This document shows, in pieces, positions 19,665 through 28,875 of a DNA stretch of 64,000 nucleotides. Origin of the DNA: Myxococcales bacterium (GTDB lineage: Bacteria > Myxococcota_A > UBA9160 > UBA4427); contig JAAZXM010000014.1 of NCBI GenBank assembly GCA_014240165.1, positions 1 through 64,000 on the forward strand, written 5' to 3'. Under the pieces are notes generated by a model that worked only from the letters and a program-made list of their open reading frames with translations, made no database searches and was not told the origin of the DNA. The translations under genes were made by a program, and so were the position numbers. Every line of letters begins with the position of its first letter. The stretch's first letter is position 1.

Positions 19665-20373
19665 TACCCAGCAGGCTCCGTTGATTCGAGTGGAAGGGCT
19701 ATGCAAGCGCTTTGGGGAAGGGGAGGCCGCCATCGACGTTCTCAATGGGGTCGATCTGGTCCTGGAGCCCGGGGATCGCGTGGCCGTCGTTGGGCAATCC
19801 GGTGTGGGCAAGTCGACGCTGCTGCATATCCTGGGAACCCTCGAGCAGCCGACGTCGGGATCGCTGGCTTTCGAGGGTGAGGACGTTTTCGGTCGCTCCT
19901 CGGGGGAACTCGCCCGCCTGCGCAATCGCTTTCTCGGCTTTGTTTTTCAATTTCACCATCTTCTGCCCGAATTCAGCGCGATCGAGAACGTGATGATGCC
20001 GGGCCTGCTCCAGGAACGAAGTCGAGGTGAAATGTACGAAAGGGCAGGAGAGATCCTCAGGGAAGTCGGGCTTTCCCATCGTCTCGATCATCCTGTGGGC
20101 AAGCTTTCAGGAGGAGAGCGGCAACGCGTCGCCGTCGCCCGGGCCCTGGTGCTCGAGCCCCCCCTGGTGCTGGCGGATGAGCCCACGGGCAACCTCGATC
20201 CCGCCACGGGCGCCGACGTGGCCGGGCTCCTGCTGGAAATGAATCGTACCCGCGGCACGACGCTGGTTGTCGTGACCCATAGCGCGCGCATGGCGGAGGA
20301 ACTCGGCCGGACCCTGGTCCTGGTGGAGGGGCGCCTGCAAGAGGGCGTCGAGGTGGGGGAAGCGCTGGCCTGA
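19657..20373 (+). CDS. lolD: Lipoprotein-releasing ABC ATPase
   Basis: [53 protein letters not shown]; overlaps the permease end. Confidence 0.94.
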   Translation: MSDTQQAPLIRVEGLCKRFGEGEAAIDVLNGVDLVLEPGDRVAVVGQSGVGKSTLLHILGTLEQPTSGSLAFEGEDVFGRSSGELARLRNRFLGFVFQFHHLLPEFSAIENVMMPGLLQERSRGEMYERAGEILREVGLSHRLDHPVGKLSGGERQRVAVARALVLEPPLVLADEPTGNLDPATGADVAGLLLEMNRTRGTTLVVVTHSARMAEELGRTLVLVEGRLQEGVEVGEALA

Positions 20374-20511
20374 GTTCTGGGCTGGCGCGCCGAACCCGCG
20401 AGCCAACTCGCGTAGACACCGCGACCGCGGGAAGTGTTGCCCCGCTCCACCGGGTGCCCGGCTTCGCGATAAATATCCGAATTTCAAGGTGAATCGAGGG
20501 CGTGGGAGGTC

Positions 20512-20540
20512 TTGTCACCCAACCTGGGTGCCACTAGAAT
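20512..20540 (+). promoter_or_regulatory. Putative sigma70-type promoter for bamA
   Basis: TTGTCA (20512-20517), 17-nt spacer, TAGAAT (20535-20540), about 117 nt upstream of the bamA start. Confidence 0.5.
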
Positions 20541-20657
20541 CCCGCGCGTTGCCGTGGTGATCCGGGCGGCCGAAGCGGTCGAGGACGGTGCCGATCGTCC
20601 GGGTCTCCGGGTTCGCGGCTACTTCTTTCCATCGGCGCCATCGATCGGAGGACGTTC

Positions 20658-23600
20658 TTGCGCTTCCAGCGCCCAATCGGATCGCTGTATAGGCTCTCGC
20701 TGATCTCGAGGGCTTTCTGCACGGCGATCCTGTTGATGGGGGGCGCGGTCAGCGCGCAGGACCCGATCGACCCCGGTGAAAGTCCGCCCCAGGAGCGGCG
20801 AGTCATCGTGCTGCCCTTTGAGGTGCACAGCGGCCGAGATATCCAGTACCTGTCAGAGACGCTGCCGAGTTTGCTCGCGGCGCGCCTGGAGGCAACGGGC
20901 AAGATGGTCGTGGTCGACCCGGCCCGGGCCCAGGAGGCGCTGGACGAAGAAGCGCTTGCCGATCTCCAGGAGGATCGCCTGCGAGCGCTGGCGCGAAAAT
21001 TTGACGCCGAGGGTGTGTTGACCGCCAGCGTGACAGAGCTGGCCGGGCGCTACAGCCTGGATGCGCGTTTTACCTCCGCCGAACCCGACGGCAAAAACCG
21101 AACGGTGGCCTATACCGCCCAGGGCGAAGAGGAATTGGTCAGCCGGCTGGGCGAGTTGTCCGAGCAGGTCATCGCGGTGGTTTCCGGCTCGGATCCCGAC
21201 AGGATCGTCGGCCTCCGGGTGGAGGGTGCCCGGGAGTTGGAGCCCGCCCTTCGCGAGTTGATTGAGTCGAAGGCGGGGACGGTCTACGACCCCCAGCAGG
21301 TACGCCTCGATCGCGATCGACTCGAATCCCAGCCCGGCGTGACGCGGGTCAACGTGGAGACGGGGCGCCAGGCGGAAGGTGTTGTTCTTACGTATCGCGT
21401 CGTCCGGACCCAGGCGCTGGTTGGCCGAGCGGGGCTCGGCGGCGCGGGTGACCTGATCGCCCAGGTGCGTGTCAAAGGCAACCGCCGGATCGAATCGGAT
21501 GCCATCCGAAGCCGCATTCGCAGCCGGGAAGGGGACCCATTCAACCGTGCCCGAGTGGCAAGGGATGTGCGCGAAGTTCAATCCCTCGGCTTCTTCAACG
21601 ACGTCAACGTCTACGCCGATCGCACCTCAGAAGGCCTGATTCTCACCTTTGAGGTCGAAGAGAACCCGGTGATCCGCGAAGTCTCGATCGTGGGCAACGA
21701 CAATATCGATACTGAAAAGATCGAGGAGATCCTGACTCTGACTACGGGTTCCACCCTCGACTACCCGCTGCTTCACGAAAATAGTGACCGAATCGAACAG
21801 CGATATCGCCAGGAAGGCTACTACCTGGCGGAGGTGAACTCGTCCATTGATCCGATCTCGGAAGGCTCGGTTTCAGTTGAGTTCAAGATCAAGGAGAACG
21901 AGAAACTCAAGCTTCGAAAGGTCACCTTCGAGGGGAATACGGCGTTTACAGACAAGGAGTTGCTCGAGGGCTTCGAGACATCCACCTACCGCTGGTATTC
22001 CTGGGCGACGAGTTGGCTCGATAAGACGGGCACCTACGCGGAGCCGATCTTCATGAGGGATATCCGGACTGTGGAAACCAAGTACACAGATGACGGGTAC
22101 CTGCAGGTGGAAGTGGGTGATCCGATCGTCGAGGCCAACAAGGAAGGGCTCTTCGTCACCATCCCGATCATTGAAGGTCTCCAGTTTTTCGTCGGCGCCA
22201 TCGAGGTGGATGGTGACGAGACGATGGATATCGAAGCCCTGCGCGAGAAGGTCAGGCTCGAGCAGGGCGACGTTTTCAATCGCTCCTTCCTGACTATCGA
22301 TGTGGAGACTCTCGAGCGTCATTACACGGATCGAGGCTTCTTCCTGGCCAGTGTCAAGCCCGCGACCCGCATGAACATGGATGCACAGGTCGTCGACGTC
22401 GAGTTCGTGGTGGAAAAGGGGCCCCTCTACTTCATCCGGAATATCAACATCTCGGGGAATACCCGGACGGTCGACCCGGTGATCCGCCGGGAGATGAAAG
22501 TCGTCGAGGGGCAGCTCTATTCCGCTCGGGGTTTGAGGCTGAGTCAGGAGAGAATTCGTCGCCTGGGCTTTTTCGAGGATGCCTCATTTGAGTCCCAGGC
22601 GACGGATGACCCCTCGCAGCTCGATTTGAACGTCAACGTGGTGGAGCGCCCGACGGGTTCATTCAGTTTCGGCGCCGGTTATTCATCCCAGGACGGTCTG
22701 CTCTTTACGGCTTCGCTCTCGCAATCGAATCTCTTCGGCCGCGGCTATTTCGTCAATCTTTCAGTAGACGTGGGGCGCGAGACGAGTCGTTATTTCGTTT
22801 CCCTGATGGACCCGTATTTTCTGGGCAGCCGCTTCAGCTTTTCGGGAACGGTCTACGTCACCGATGTGCAATTCGAATCCTTCGAGCAATATCAGCGGGG
22901 GATCAATTTCTCGGTGGGCCACTCATTGACCGAGGACAACTCGGCGCGCGTGGCGCTCAGCTACTCGTGGCGAAGCCGAGAGGTGCGTCAGCCCTCCGGT
23001 GTCAATACGGCTGCACCGATTTTCCGTGAGCTTCTGCATAGCAACGAGACAGCCAGCATCGTCGGAGTTTCTTTCCTGCGAGACACGCGCGATGATCGTT
23101 TTTCGGCAACACGCGGCACCAACGTCGCGGCCAATCTCGAGTATGCCGGCCTGGGCGGATTCTCTCGTTTTCTGCGCGCTGAATTGCGCGGGTCCTGGTA
23201 TGTCACCGCGCCCTCCTGGTTGCTGAAACGATCCGCTTTCGTTCTCAGTTCGAGGATGGGCTATGCGCTGCCTTTCAATCAGGTCTCCGATTGGGACCTG
23301 GCCATTGACGACACGACCCTTTGCGATGATCCGGGAAGCTGTGAGAACGTCGGACGCCTGGATCAAATCGATACCGATCTCAAGCTGCCTCTCACCGAGC
23401 GCTATTTCCTCGGAGGCATCGGCAATTATCAACTGCGAGGCTACCGGGCTCGTTCCCTCGGGCCGAGGAGAGCGATTCTCCAGCGCACGGGCATTACGGG
23501 CGAGGGCAGCCTCTTTCATCCGGTGGGAACAAGCGTTCAATACGACAGCGTCAACGATAGGTTGATCGCGGTCTGTGCTGATCAAGGCATATTCAGCCAG

Positions 23601-23957
23601 GGCAATGGCAATGGACGCTGCAATGAGCTCAACACTCAGGATATCGGGGACTTTGCCGACCTTGCCGAGACCGATGTGGTGGGCGGCAACTCATTCATCT
23701 CGTCGAGCATCGAATATCGCTTCGGGATTTCCGAGCAGGTAGGCCTTCAAGGCGTCGTCTTCGTGGACGGGGGCAACGCTTTTTACGAGGGTCAGAACAT
23801 GTTCGACGTGACTCAATGGCGCTACGGTTATGGGGCAGGGGTCCTTTGGTTTTCGCCATTCGGACCCCTTCAGCTGATTCTCGGCTTTCCCGTGGACCCG
23901 GAGGTATTTGAAGAGAGTCCGGTCTTCGAATTCTCCGTGGGTGGTTTCGGGTTGTAG
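20658..23957 (+). CDS. bamA: Outer membrane protein assembly factor BamA with N-terminal extension
   Basis: TTG start with SD (cggagg); POTRA repeats (IAQVRVKGNRRIESDAIRSRI..., IREVSIVGNDNIDTEKI..., LRKVTFEGNTAFTDKEL...), Omp85 barrel with L6-like QLRGYRARSLGPR and C-terminal FEFSVGGFGL. Extra N-term RRVIVLPFEVHSGRDIQYLSETLPSLLAARLEATGK. Confidence 0.95.
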   Translation: MRFQRPIGSLYRLSLISRAFCTAILLMGGAVSAQDPIDPGESPPQERRVIVLPFEVHSGRDIQYLSETLPSLLAARLEATGKMVVVDPARAQEALDEEALADLQEDRLRALARKFDAEGVLTASVTELAGRYSLDARFTSAEPDGKNRTVAYTAQGEEELVSRLGELSEQVIAVVSGSDPDRIVGLRVEGARELEPALRELIESKAGTVYDPQQVRLDRDRLESQPGVTRVNVETGRQAEGVVLTYRVVRTQALVGRAGLGGAGDLIAQVRVKGNRRIESDAIRSRIRSREGDPFNRARVARDVREVQSLGFFNDVNVYADRTSEGLILTFEVEENPVIREVSIVGNDNIDTEKIEEILTLTTGSTLDYPLLHENSDRIEQRYRQEGYYLAEVNSSIDPISEGSVSVEFKIKENEKLKLRKVTFEGNTAFTDKELLEGFETSTYRWYSWATSWLDKTGTYAEPIFMRDIRTVETKYTDDGYLQVEVGDPIVEANKEGLFVTIPIIEGLQFFVGAIEVDGDETMDIEALREKVRLEQGDVFNRSFLTIDVETLERHYTDRGFFLASVKPATRMNMDAQVVDVEFVVEKGPLYFIRNINISGNTRTVDPVIRREMKVVEGQLYSARGLRLSQERIRRLGFFEDASFESQATDDPSQLDLNVNVVERPTGSFSFGAGYSSQDGLLFTASLSQSNLFGRGYFVNLSVDVGRETSRYFVSLMDPYFLGSRFSFSGTVYVTDVQFESFEQYQRGINFSVGHSLTEDNSARVALSYSWRSREVRQPSGVNTAAPIFRELLHSNETASIVGVSFLRDTRDDRFSATRGTNVAANLEYAGLGGFSRFLRAELRGSWYVTAPSWLLKRSAFVLSSRMGYALPFNQVSDWDLAIDDTTLCDDPGSCENVGRLDQIDTDLKLPLTERYFLGGIGNYQLRGYRARSLGPRRAILQRTGITGEGSLFHPVGTSVQYDSVNDRLIAVCADQGIFSQGNGNGRCNELNTQDIGDFADLAETDVVGGNSFISSSIEYRFGISEQVGLQGVVFVDGGNAFYEGQNMFDVTQWRYGYGAGVLWFSPFGPLQLILGFPVDPEVFEESPVFEFSVGGFGL

Positions 23958-23968
23958 GTATCTATGTG

Positions 23969-24008
23969 CGAGCGGTCTCCGACCCTCAGGGAGAGGGAGA
24001 GACGCTCG
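23969..24008 (+). other. Intergenic hairpin between bamA and skp
   Basis: CGAGC-g-GTCTC (23969-23979) complementary to GAGACGCTCG (23999-24008); no clear U-tract immediately after. Confidence 0.4.
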
Positions 24009-24039
24009 GAGTTCATGTTTTCTAGCAAGGAGGCTATTC

Positions 24040-24564
24040 GTGAGAAGCAATAAGGCAATCGTGATCGCCATCGCTGTCCTGGTTCTGGGTTGGGGACTCG
24101 GGGCGGAAGATCAGCCCGTGAGGATCGGCATCGTCGATATTGACCAGGCCATCGGAGCTACTGCCGCGGGAAAATCTGCCAGGGAGGAACTCGATCAGAA
24201 GAAACGGGAAGCTGAGCTGGAACTCCAGCCCATGATCGAGCGATACCAGGAACTGGGGGGTGAGTACCAGAAGAAGCGAGTCGTGCTCAGTGATGAGAAG
24301 CGCAGGGAGATGGAACTCGACATCACCGAATTGCAGAATCGCATCGAACTCAAGCAACAGGAAGCCCAGACTCGCCTGAGGATGGACTTCGAACGCCTGA
24401 TCACGCCGCTTCAACAGCAACTGGATAAAGCGGTGAGCGAAGTGGGACGAGAAGGTGGGTTCTCCCTGATTCTTGTTCGGGGTCAGCCGCCGATCCTCTA
24501 CAGCCGCGAAGCCCTGGATATCACCGATCTCGTGATTGCCCAGGTCGAGAAGGGCGGCGAGTGA
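24040..24564 (+). CDS. skp: OmpH/Skp-family periplasmic chaperone
   Basis: GTG start with SD (aaggagg); signal peptide then IGIVDIDQAIGATAAGKSAREELDQKKREAELELQP coiled coil; downstream of bamA. Confidence 0.88.
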   Translation: MRSNKAIVIAIAVLVLGWGLGAEDQPVRIGIVDIDQAIGATAAGKSAREELDQKKREAELELQPMIERYQELGGEYQKKRVVLSDEKRREMELDITELQNRIELKQQEAQTRLRMDFERLITPLQQQLDKAVSEVGREGGFSLILVRGQPPILYSREALDITDLVIAQVEKGGE

Positions 24565-24696
24565 CGGCATCTCGTGCGCGCATGCATTGTGTGTTTCGTT
24601 CTTCGCAGCCCATTGCCCGGGGCGAAGTGGGTGAGTTGGCTGGCGTGAACCGCGCCCTTCTCCCGCGATGAACCCGATCAACGTGCTGGAGGGTGC

Positions 24697-25587
24697 ATGA
24701 TTCACAGCATGACCGGGTTCGGTCGAGGCGCTTTCCAGGTTGAGGGGCAGAACTTCGAGATCGAGGTTCGGAGCGTCAACCATCGACACCTGGATGTTCG
24801 CGTGCGATTGCCGCGCTTGCTCGCCGACCAGGAGACAGCGGCGAAATCCCAGGTAAAGGCATCGGTGGGGCGGGGCAAGGTGGACGTCACCGTCACGCAG
24901 GTCGAAGCCGGGGCGTCAAGCGGAGAGATCGAGCTCGACGCCGAAGCCGCTGCGCAATACGTCAACGCGGCGCGCCAATTGGGGGAAAGTCACGGCCTGG
25001 AGTCGAAGCTCGACGTGACGAACCTGCTCTCCATGCCCGGCGTGGTTCGAGTCGTGGAGCCCGAATTGCCGGAATCCGATCTGGTCGCGGGCCTGGAGCA
25101 GGGGCTTGGCGAAGCGCTTTCCGGGCTGGTCAATATGCGAGCCACGGAAGGAGAAAAGCTCGTAGCCGAATTCGAAGGTCGATTGGCAAAGGTGATGGCG
25201 CTGGTGGACAGCTTCGAGGAACGCTCGGAACTCGTTGTGGAGGCCGCGCGAGAGCGGTTGCGCAATCGGGCCGAGCAGATCCGCCAGGATGTGGGTCTGC
25301 TGGATGAGGCCAGGCTCCATCAAGAGATCGTGATCGCCGCCGATCGCCTGGATATCGTCGAGGAATTGGTCCGGCTCCGGAGCCATGTTTCGCAATTTCG
25401 CGAGGTCACGTCTGGGGCTGGGGATGCTCAGCCCGTGGGTCGGCAACTTGATTTTCTCCTCCAGGAGATGGCCAGGGAAGCCAATACCGTGGGGTCGAAG
25501 GCGAATGATGCACCCCTCGCACATAAGGTCGTGGAGCTGAAGACGGAGCTCGAGCGGCTGCGGGAACAGGTGCAGAACGTTGCCTAG
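24697..25587 (+). CDS. yicC: YicC family endoribonuclease/stress-induced protein
   Basis: [39 protein letters not shown] and C-term [47 protein letters not shown]. Confidence 0.95.
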   Translation: MIHSMTGFGRGAFQVEGQNFEIEVRSVNHRHLDVRVRLPRLLADQETAAKSQVKASVGRGKVDVTVTQVEAGASSGEIELDAEAAAQYVNAARQLGESHGLESKLDVTNLLSMPGVVRVVEPELPESDLVAGLEQGLGEALSGLVNMRATEGEKLVAEFEGRLAKVMALVDSFEERSELVVEAARERLRNRAEQIRQDVGLLDEARLHQEIVIAADRLDIVEELVRLRSHVSQFREVTSGAGDAQPVGRQLDFLLQEMAREANTVGSKANDAPLAHKVVELKTELERLREQVQNVA

Positions 25588-25618
25588 CGAAGGTGCGAAG
25601 GGGAAGGGGGAAGTCTCC

Positions 25619-25879
25619 GTGGCCACGCTGATCAGCATTGGTTACGGGAACCTCATCGCCGCTTCCCGAGTGGTGACGATCGTTTCCCCTCAGTCTTCAC
25701 CCATGCGCAGGCTGCGGGAGCAGGCGAGCAAGACGGGAAAGCTGATCGATGCCACGGAGGGCCGCAAGACCCGCTCCATCCTGGTCACGGATAGCGACCA
25801 CGTGGTGCTCTCGGCGATCAACCCCGAGACCATTGCGTCACGACTGGATCCGGCTGGTTCCGATGGGAAGGGGATCTAG
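25619..25879 (+). CDS. remA: RemA/DUF370 family regulator
   Basis: [64 protein letters not shown]; between yicC and gmk as is usual. GTG 25619 with G-rich SD. Confidence 0.88.
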   Translation: MATLISIGYGNLIAASRVVTIVSPQSSPMRRLREQASKTGKLIDATEGRKTRSILVTDSDHVVLSAINPETIASRLDPAGSDGKGI

Positions 25880-26524
25880 GTGGGTCGGCTTGGTATTCCC
25901 TTCGTCATTTCGGCCCCATCCGGGACAGGCAAGACCACGGTATGCCACAGTGCTTTGGAGCGGGACGATCACCTCGATTTCTCGATCTCCCATACCACCC
26001 GCAGCCCGCGTCAGGGTGAGAGGAATGGCGTTGACTACCATTTCGTCAGCGCTTCCGAATTTCGGCGGCTCGTGGAAGAAGGAGCCTTTGTCGAGCACGC
26101 CGAATACAACGCCGAAAACTACGGAACGAGCCACGAAGCTCTTCGGCTACCCCTGGAAGAGCGGGGCCGCGACGTTCTTCTGGAGATCGAAGTTCAGGGG
26201 GCTGCCCAGGTCCGCGAGCGGCGCCCGGATGCCCGGTTTATTTTCCTTTTGCCTCCGAGCATGGAGGTTCTCGAAGCCCGTTTGCGCGGTCGAGGGACGG
26301 ATAGTGACGCTGCCGTGGATCGTCGGCTCGCCATGGCCGACCGAGAACTCGAGGCCATCCGTTTCTTCGACTACGCGGTGATCAACGATGACCTCGACAC
26401 CGCCGTGGAGCAGATGCTCGAAATCATCGGCGCCGAAAGATCCCTCAACGAGGATCTCAAGGCCGCTGCCCGTCAACGCCACGGCCGGGAGCAAGTTCTC
26501 TCGGCCTGGTTGCCGGGCAATTAG
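25880..26524 (+). CDS. gmk: Guanylate kinase
   Basis: FVISAPSGTGKTTVCHSAL, SHTTRSPRQGERNGVDYHFVS, DVLLEIEVQGAAQVRERRPDA. Confidence 0.96.
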   Translation: MGRLGIPFVISAPSGTGKTTVCHSALERDDHLDFSISHTTRSPRQGERNGVDYHFVSASEFRRLVEEGAFVEHAEYNAENYGTSHEALRLPLEERGRDVLLEIEVQGAAQVRERRPDARFIFLLPPSMEVLEARLRGRGTDSDAAVDRRLAMADRELEAIRFFDYAVINDDLDTAVEQMLEIIGAERSLNEDLKAAARQRHGREQVLSAWLPGN

Positions 26525-26580
26525 GGGTCCGCTCCGCTCGCTGCCCAGAGGGCTCGAGACCGCTCCAGGCCCCCCGCGCG

Positions 26581-26609
26581 TTGCCACTTGACCGAGGTCT
26601 GGGTAAGAT
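26581..26609 (+). promoter_or_regulatory. Putative sigma70-type promoter for relA/spoT
   Basis: TTGCCA (26581-26586), 17-nt spacer, TAAGAT (26604-26609), 40 nt upstream of the start. Confidence 0.45.
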
Positions 26610-26649
26610 CTCCTCAAGTCGCTGATATCAAAGAGGAAATTTATTCGCC

Positions 26650-28833
26650 TTGTTGCGATTCAACGATATAGCGGACCGCGTCCTCGACTACAGCCCCAAC
26701 GCTGACCTCGAATTGATGCAGAAGGCCTACGTCTTCTCTGCGAAGGTGCATGAGGGTCAGGAGCGGTTGTCCGGAGAGCCCTATCTCGTTCATCCCCTGG
26801 AGGTGGCGGGCATCCTCGGTGATTTGCGAATGGACGACGTGACCATCGCGGCGGCGCTGCTCCACGACACCCTCGAGGACACCCTGACCACCCGCGAGGA
26901 GATCGAGCGAATTTTCGGCGAGAAGGTCGCTTTTATCGTCGAAGGCCTCACGAAGATCGCGAAGATCGAATTTACTTCGGTTCGGGAAAGACAGGCTGAA
27001 AATTTCCGCAAGATGTTGATCGCCATGTCGACGGATATCCGAATCCTGTTGATCAAGCTTGCCGACCGTCTCCACAATATGCGCACCCTCGAGCATCTCG
27101 AGGATGAAGCCGCCCAGCGCATCGCCCAGGAGACGTTGGAGATCTACGTTCCGCTCTCGCATCGGCTGGGCATTCGCTGGATGATGCAAGAGCTCGAAGA
27201 GTATTGTTTTCGGTCTCTTCACCCCCAGGCGGTCGAAGAGATTTCGCGTCAACTGACGGGAAGTCGAGATGAGCGTGAGCGTTATGTCCAGGAAATGATC
27301 GGGCTGATCACCGCCACGCTGAAAGCGGGTGGGATCGAGGCCGAGGTGAAGGGTCGGCTCAAGGAGCTTGCTTCGATTCACCGGAAGATGCAGGCGCAGG
27401 ATATTGACGTGGACCAGATCTACGACGTGCTCGCGTTTCGGGTGGTGATCGATGGGTCGCCCGAGAACTGCTACGCAGCCCTGGGCCTGATTCATGCCGC
27501 CTGGCGGCCCGTACCCTCTCGCTTCAAGGACTTCCTCGGGAACCCCAAACCGAATGGGTATCGATCCCTGCATACCACGGTGATCGGCCCCTACGGCGAG
27601 CGCACGGAGATCCAGATCCGAACCCAGGATATGGACCGTGATGCCGAGTACGGCGTCGCCGCGCATTGGAGATATAAATCCGAGGGCGAGAACGAGAACG
27701 AAGAGGATCAGAACCGATTCGCGTGGCTGCGTCAACTTCTCGAATGGCAGCGGGAGCTATCGGACCCTCACGAGTTTCTAGATACCGTCAAGATGGATCT
27801 CTTTCCCGACGAGATCTTCGTATTCACTCCGCGGGGTGAAGTGATCAATCTTCCCAGGCGAGCAAGTACCATCGATTTCGCCTACGCGATCCATAGTGAA
27901 GTGGGCGATAAATGTGCCGGAGCCCGGGTGAATGGACAGATGGTCCCATTGCGGCAAGTGCTGGTGGATGGAGATACCGTGGAAATCGTCACCAGCGCAA
28001 ACCAATTTCCCCGTAAGGATTGGCTCGACTTCGTAATTTCGGGCAAGGCGCGAAGCCGGATTCGTCATTCGATTCGGCTGAACGAACGTGCCCGGTCGAT
28101 TCAACTCGGCAGGGATATTTTGTCCCGTGAGTTTCGCAAGGCGGGGTTGTCCCTATCCAAGCTGAGTGAGGGCGGGGATTTGGACGATCTGGCGTCGGGG
28201 CAGATCAAGGGAGCCAAGCAGGACGATCTCTTTGCGGCAGTCAGTTACGGGAAGATTCCTGCGAGCCGCCTCGTCAATGTTCTCAAGGGAAAGCCGGTAC
28301 CCGAAGAAGAGCAGCCGGCCGAAAGCTCCGAGCCTCTCCAGGAGCGCTTGCGAAGCCTCTTTTGGAAGCGGGGAGATGCGGCGCCCGATGGGCAAAGCGG
28401 CATCCTGGTGAGCGGAGAGGCAGATGTCATGGTGCGCTTCGGTGGTTGCTGTGATCCCCTGCCGGGGGATGACGTTTTGGGTTTTGTGACCCGGGGACGC
28501 GGGGTGACGGTCCACGCTCGCGGCTGTGCGCGGGTTTTCGAATTGGATCCCGACAGGCGCATCGAGGTGCAATGGGATACCGAGAAGGCGATTCCGCGCA
28601 AGGTTCGGATCCGGGTGACTTCGCGGGACAAGCCCGGAATCCTGGCCAAGGTGACCAATTCGATTTCGGCAGCCGGGATCAATATCTCGGGTGTGAAGGT
28701 GAACATCGACGAGAAAGAGCGTGCGATTCAAAGCTATGAGTTGTGGGTCAGCAATACCCGGACGCTGACTGCCGTGATGAAGGAACTCTCGAGAGTGAAG
28801 GGGGTTTTGTCAGTGGATCGATTGCGAGGATAA
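26650..28833 (+). CDS. spoT: Bifunctional (p)ppGpp synthetase/hydrolase RelA/SpoT family
   Basis: HD domain (YLVHPLEVAGILGDLRMDDVTIAAALLHDTLEDT), synthetase (RFKDFLGNPKPNGYRSLHTTVIG), TGS and C-terminal ACT domain. Confidence 0.95.
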   Translation: MLRFNDIADRVLDYSPNADLELMQKAYVFSAKVHEGQERLSGEPYLVHPLEVAGILGDLRMDDVTIAAALLHDTLEDTLTTREEIERIFGEKVAFIVEGLTKIAKIEFTSVRERQAENFRKMLIAMSTDIRILLIKLADRLHNMRTLEHLEDEAAQRIAQETLEIYVPLSHRLGIRWMMQELEEYCFRSLHPQAVEEISRQLTGSRDERERYVQEMIGLITATLKAGGIEAEVKGRLKELASIHRKMQAQDIDVDQIYDVLAFRVVIDGSPENCYAALGLIHAAWRPVPSRFKDFLGNPKPNGYRSLHTTVIGPYGERTEIQIRTQDMDRDAEYGVAAHWRYKSEGENENEEDQNRFAWLRQLLEWQRELSDPHEFLDTVKMDLFPDEIFVFTPRGEVINLPRRASTIDFAYAIHSEVGDKCAGARVNGQMVPLRQVLVDGDTVEIVTSANQFPRKDWLDFVISGKARSRIRHSIRLNERARSIQLGRDILSREFRKAGLSLSKLSEGGDLDDLASGQIKGAKQDDLFAAVSYGKIPASRLVNVLKGKPVPEEEQPAESSEPLQERLRSLFWKRGDAAPDGQSGILVSGEADVMVRFGGCCDPLPGDDVLGFVTRGRGVTVHARGCARVFELDPDRRIEVQWDTEKAIPRKVRIRVTSRDKPGILAKVTNSISAAGINISGVKVNIDEKERAIQSYELWVSNTRTLTAVMKELSRVKGVLSVDRLRG

Positions 28834-28875
28834 TCACGCCCCCGATCGTGCGTTCCGGGTTGGGGAAGCATAAGG

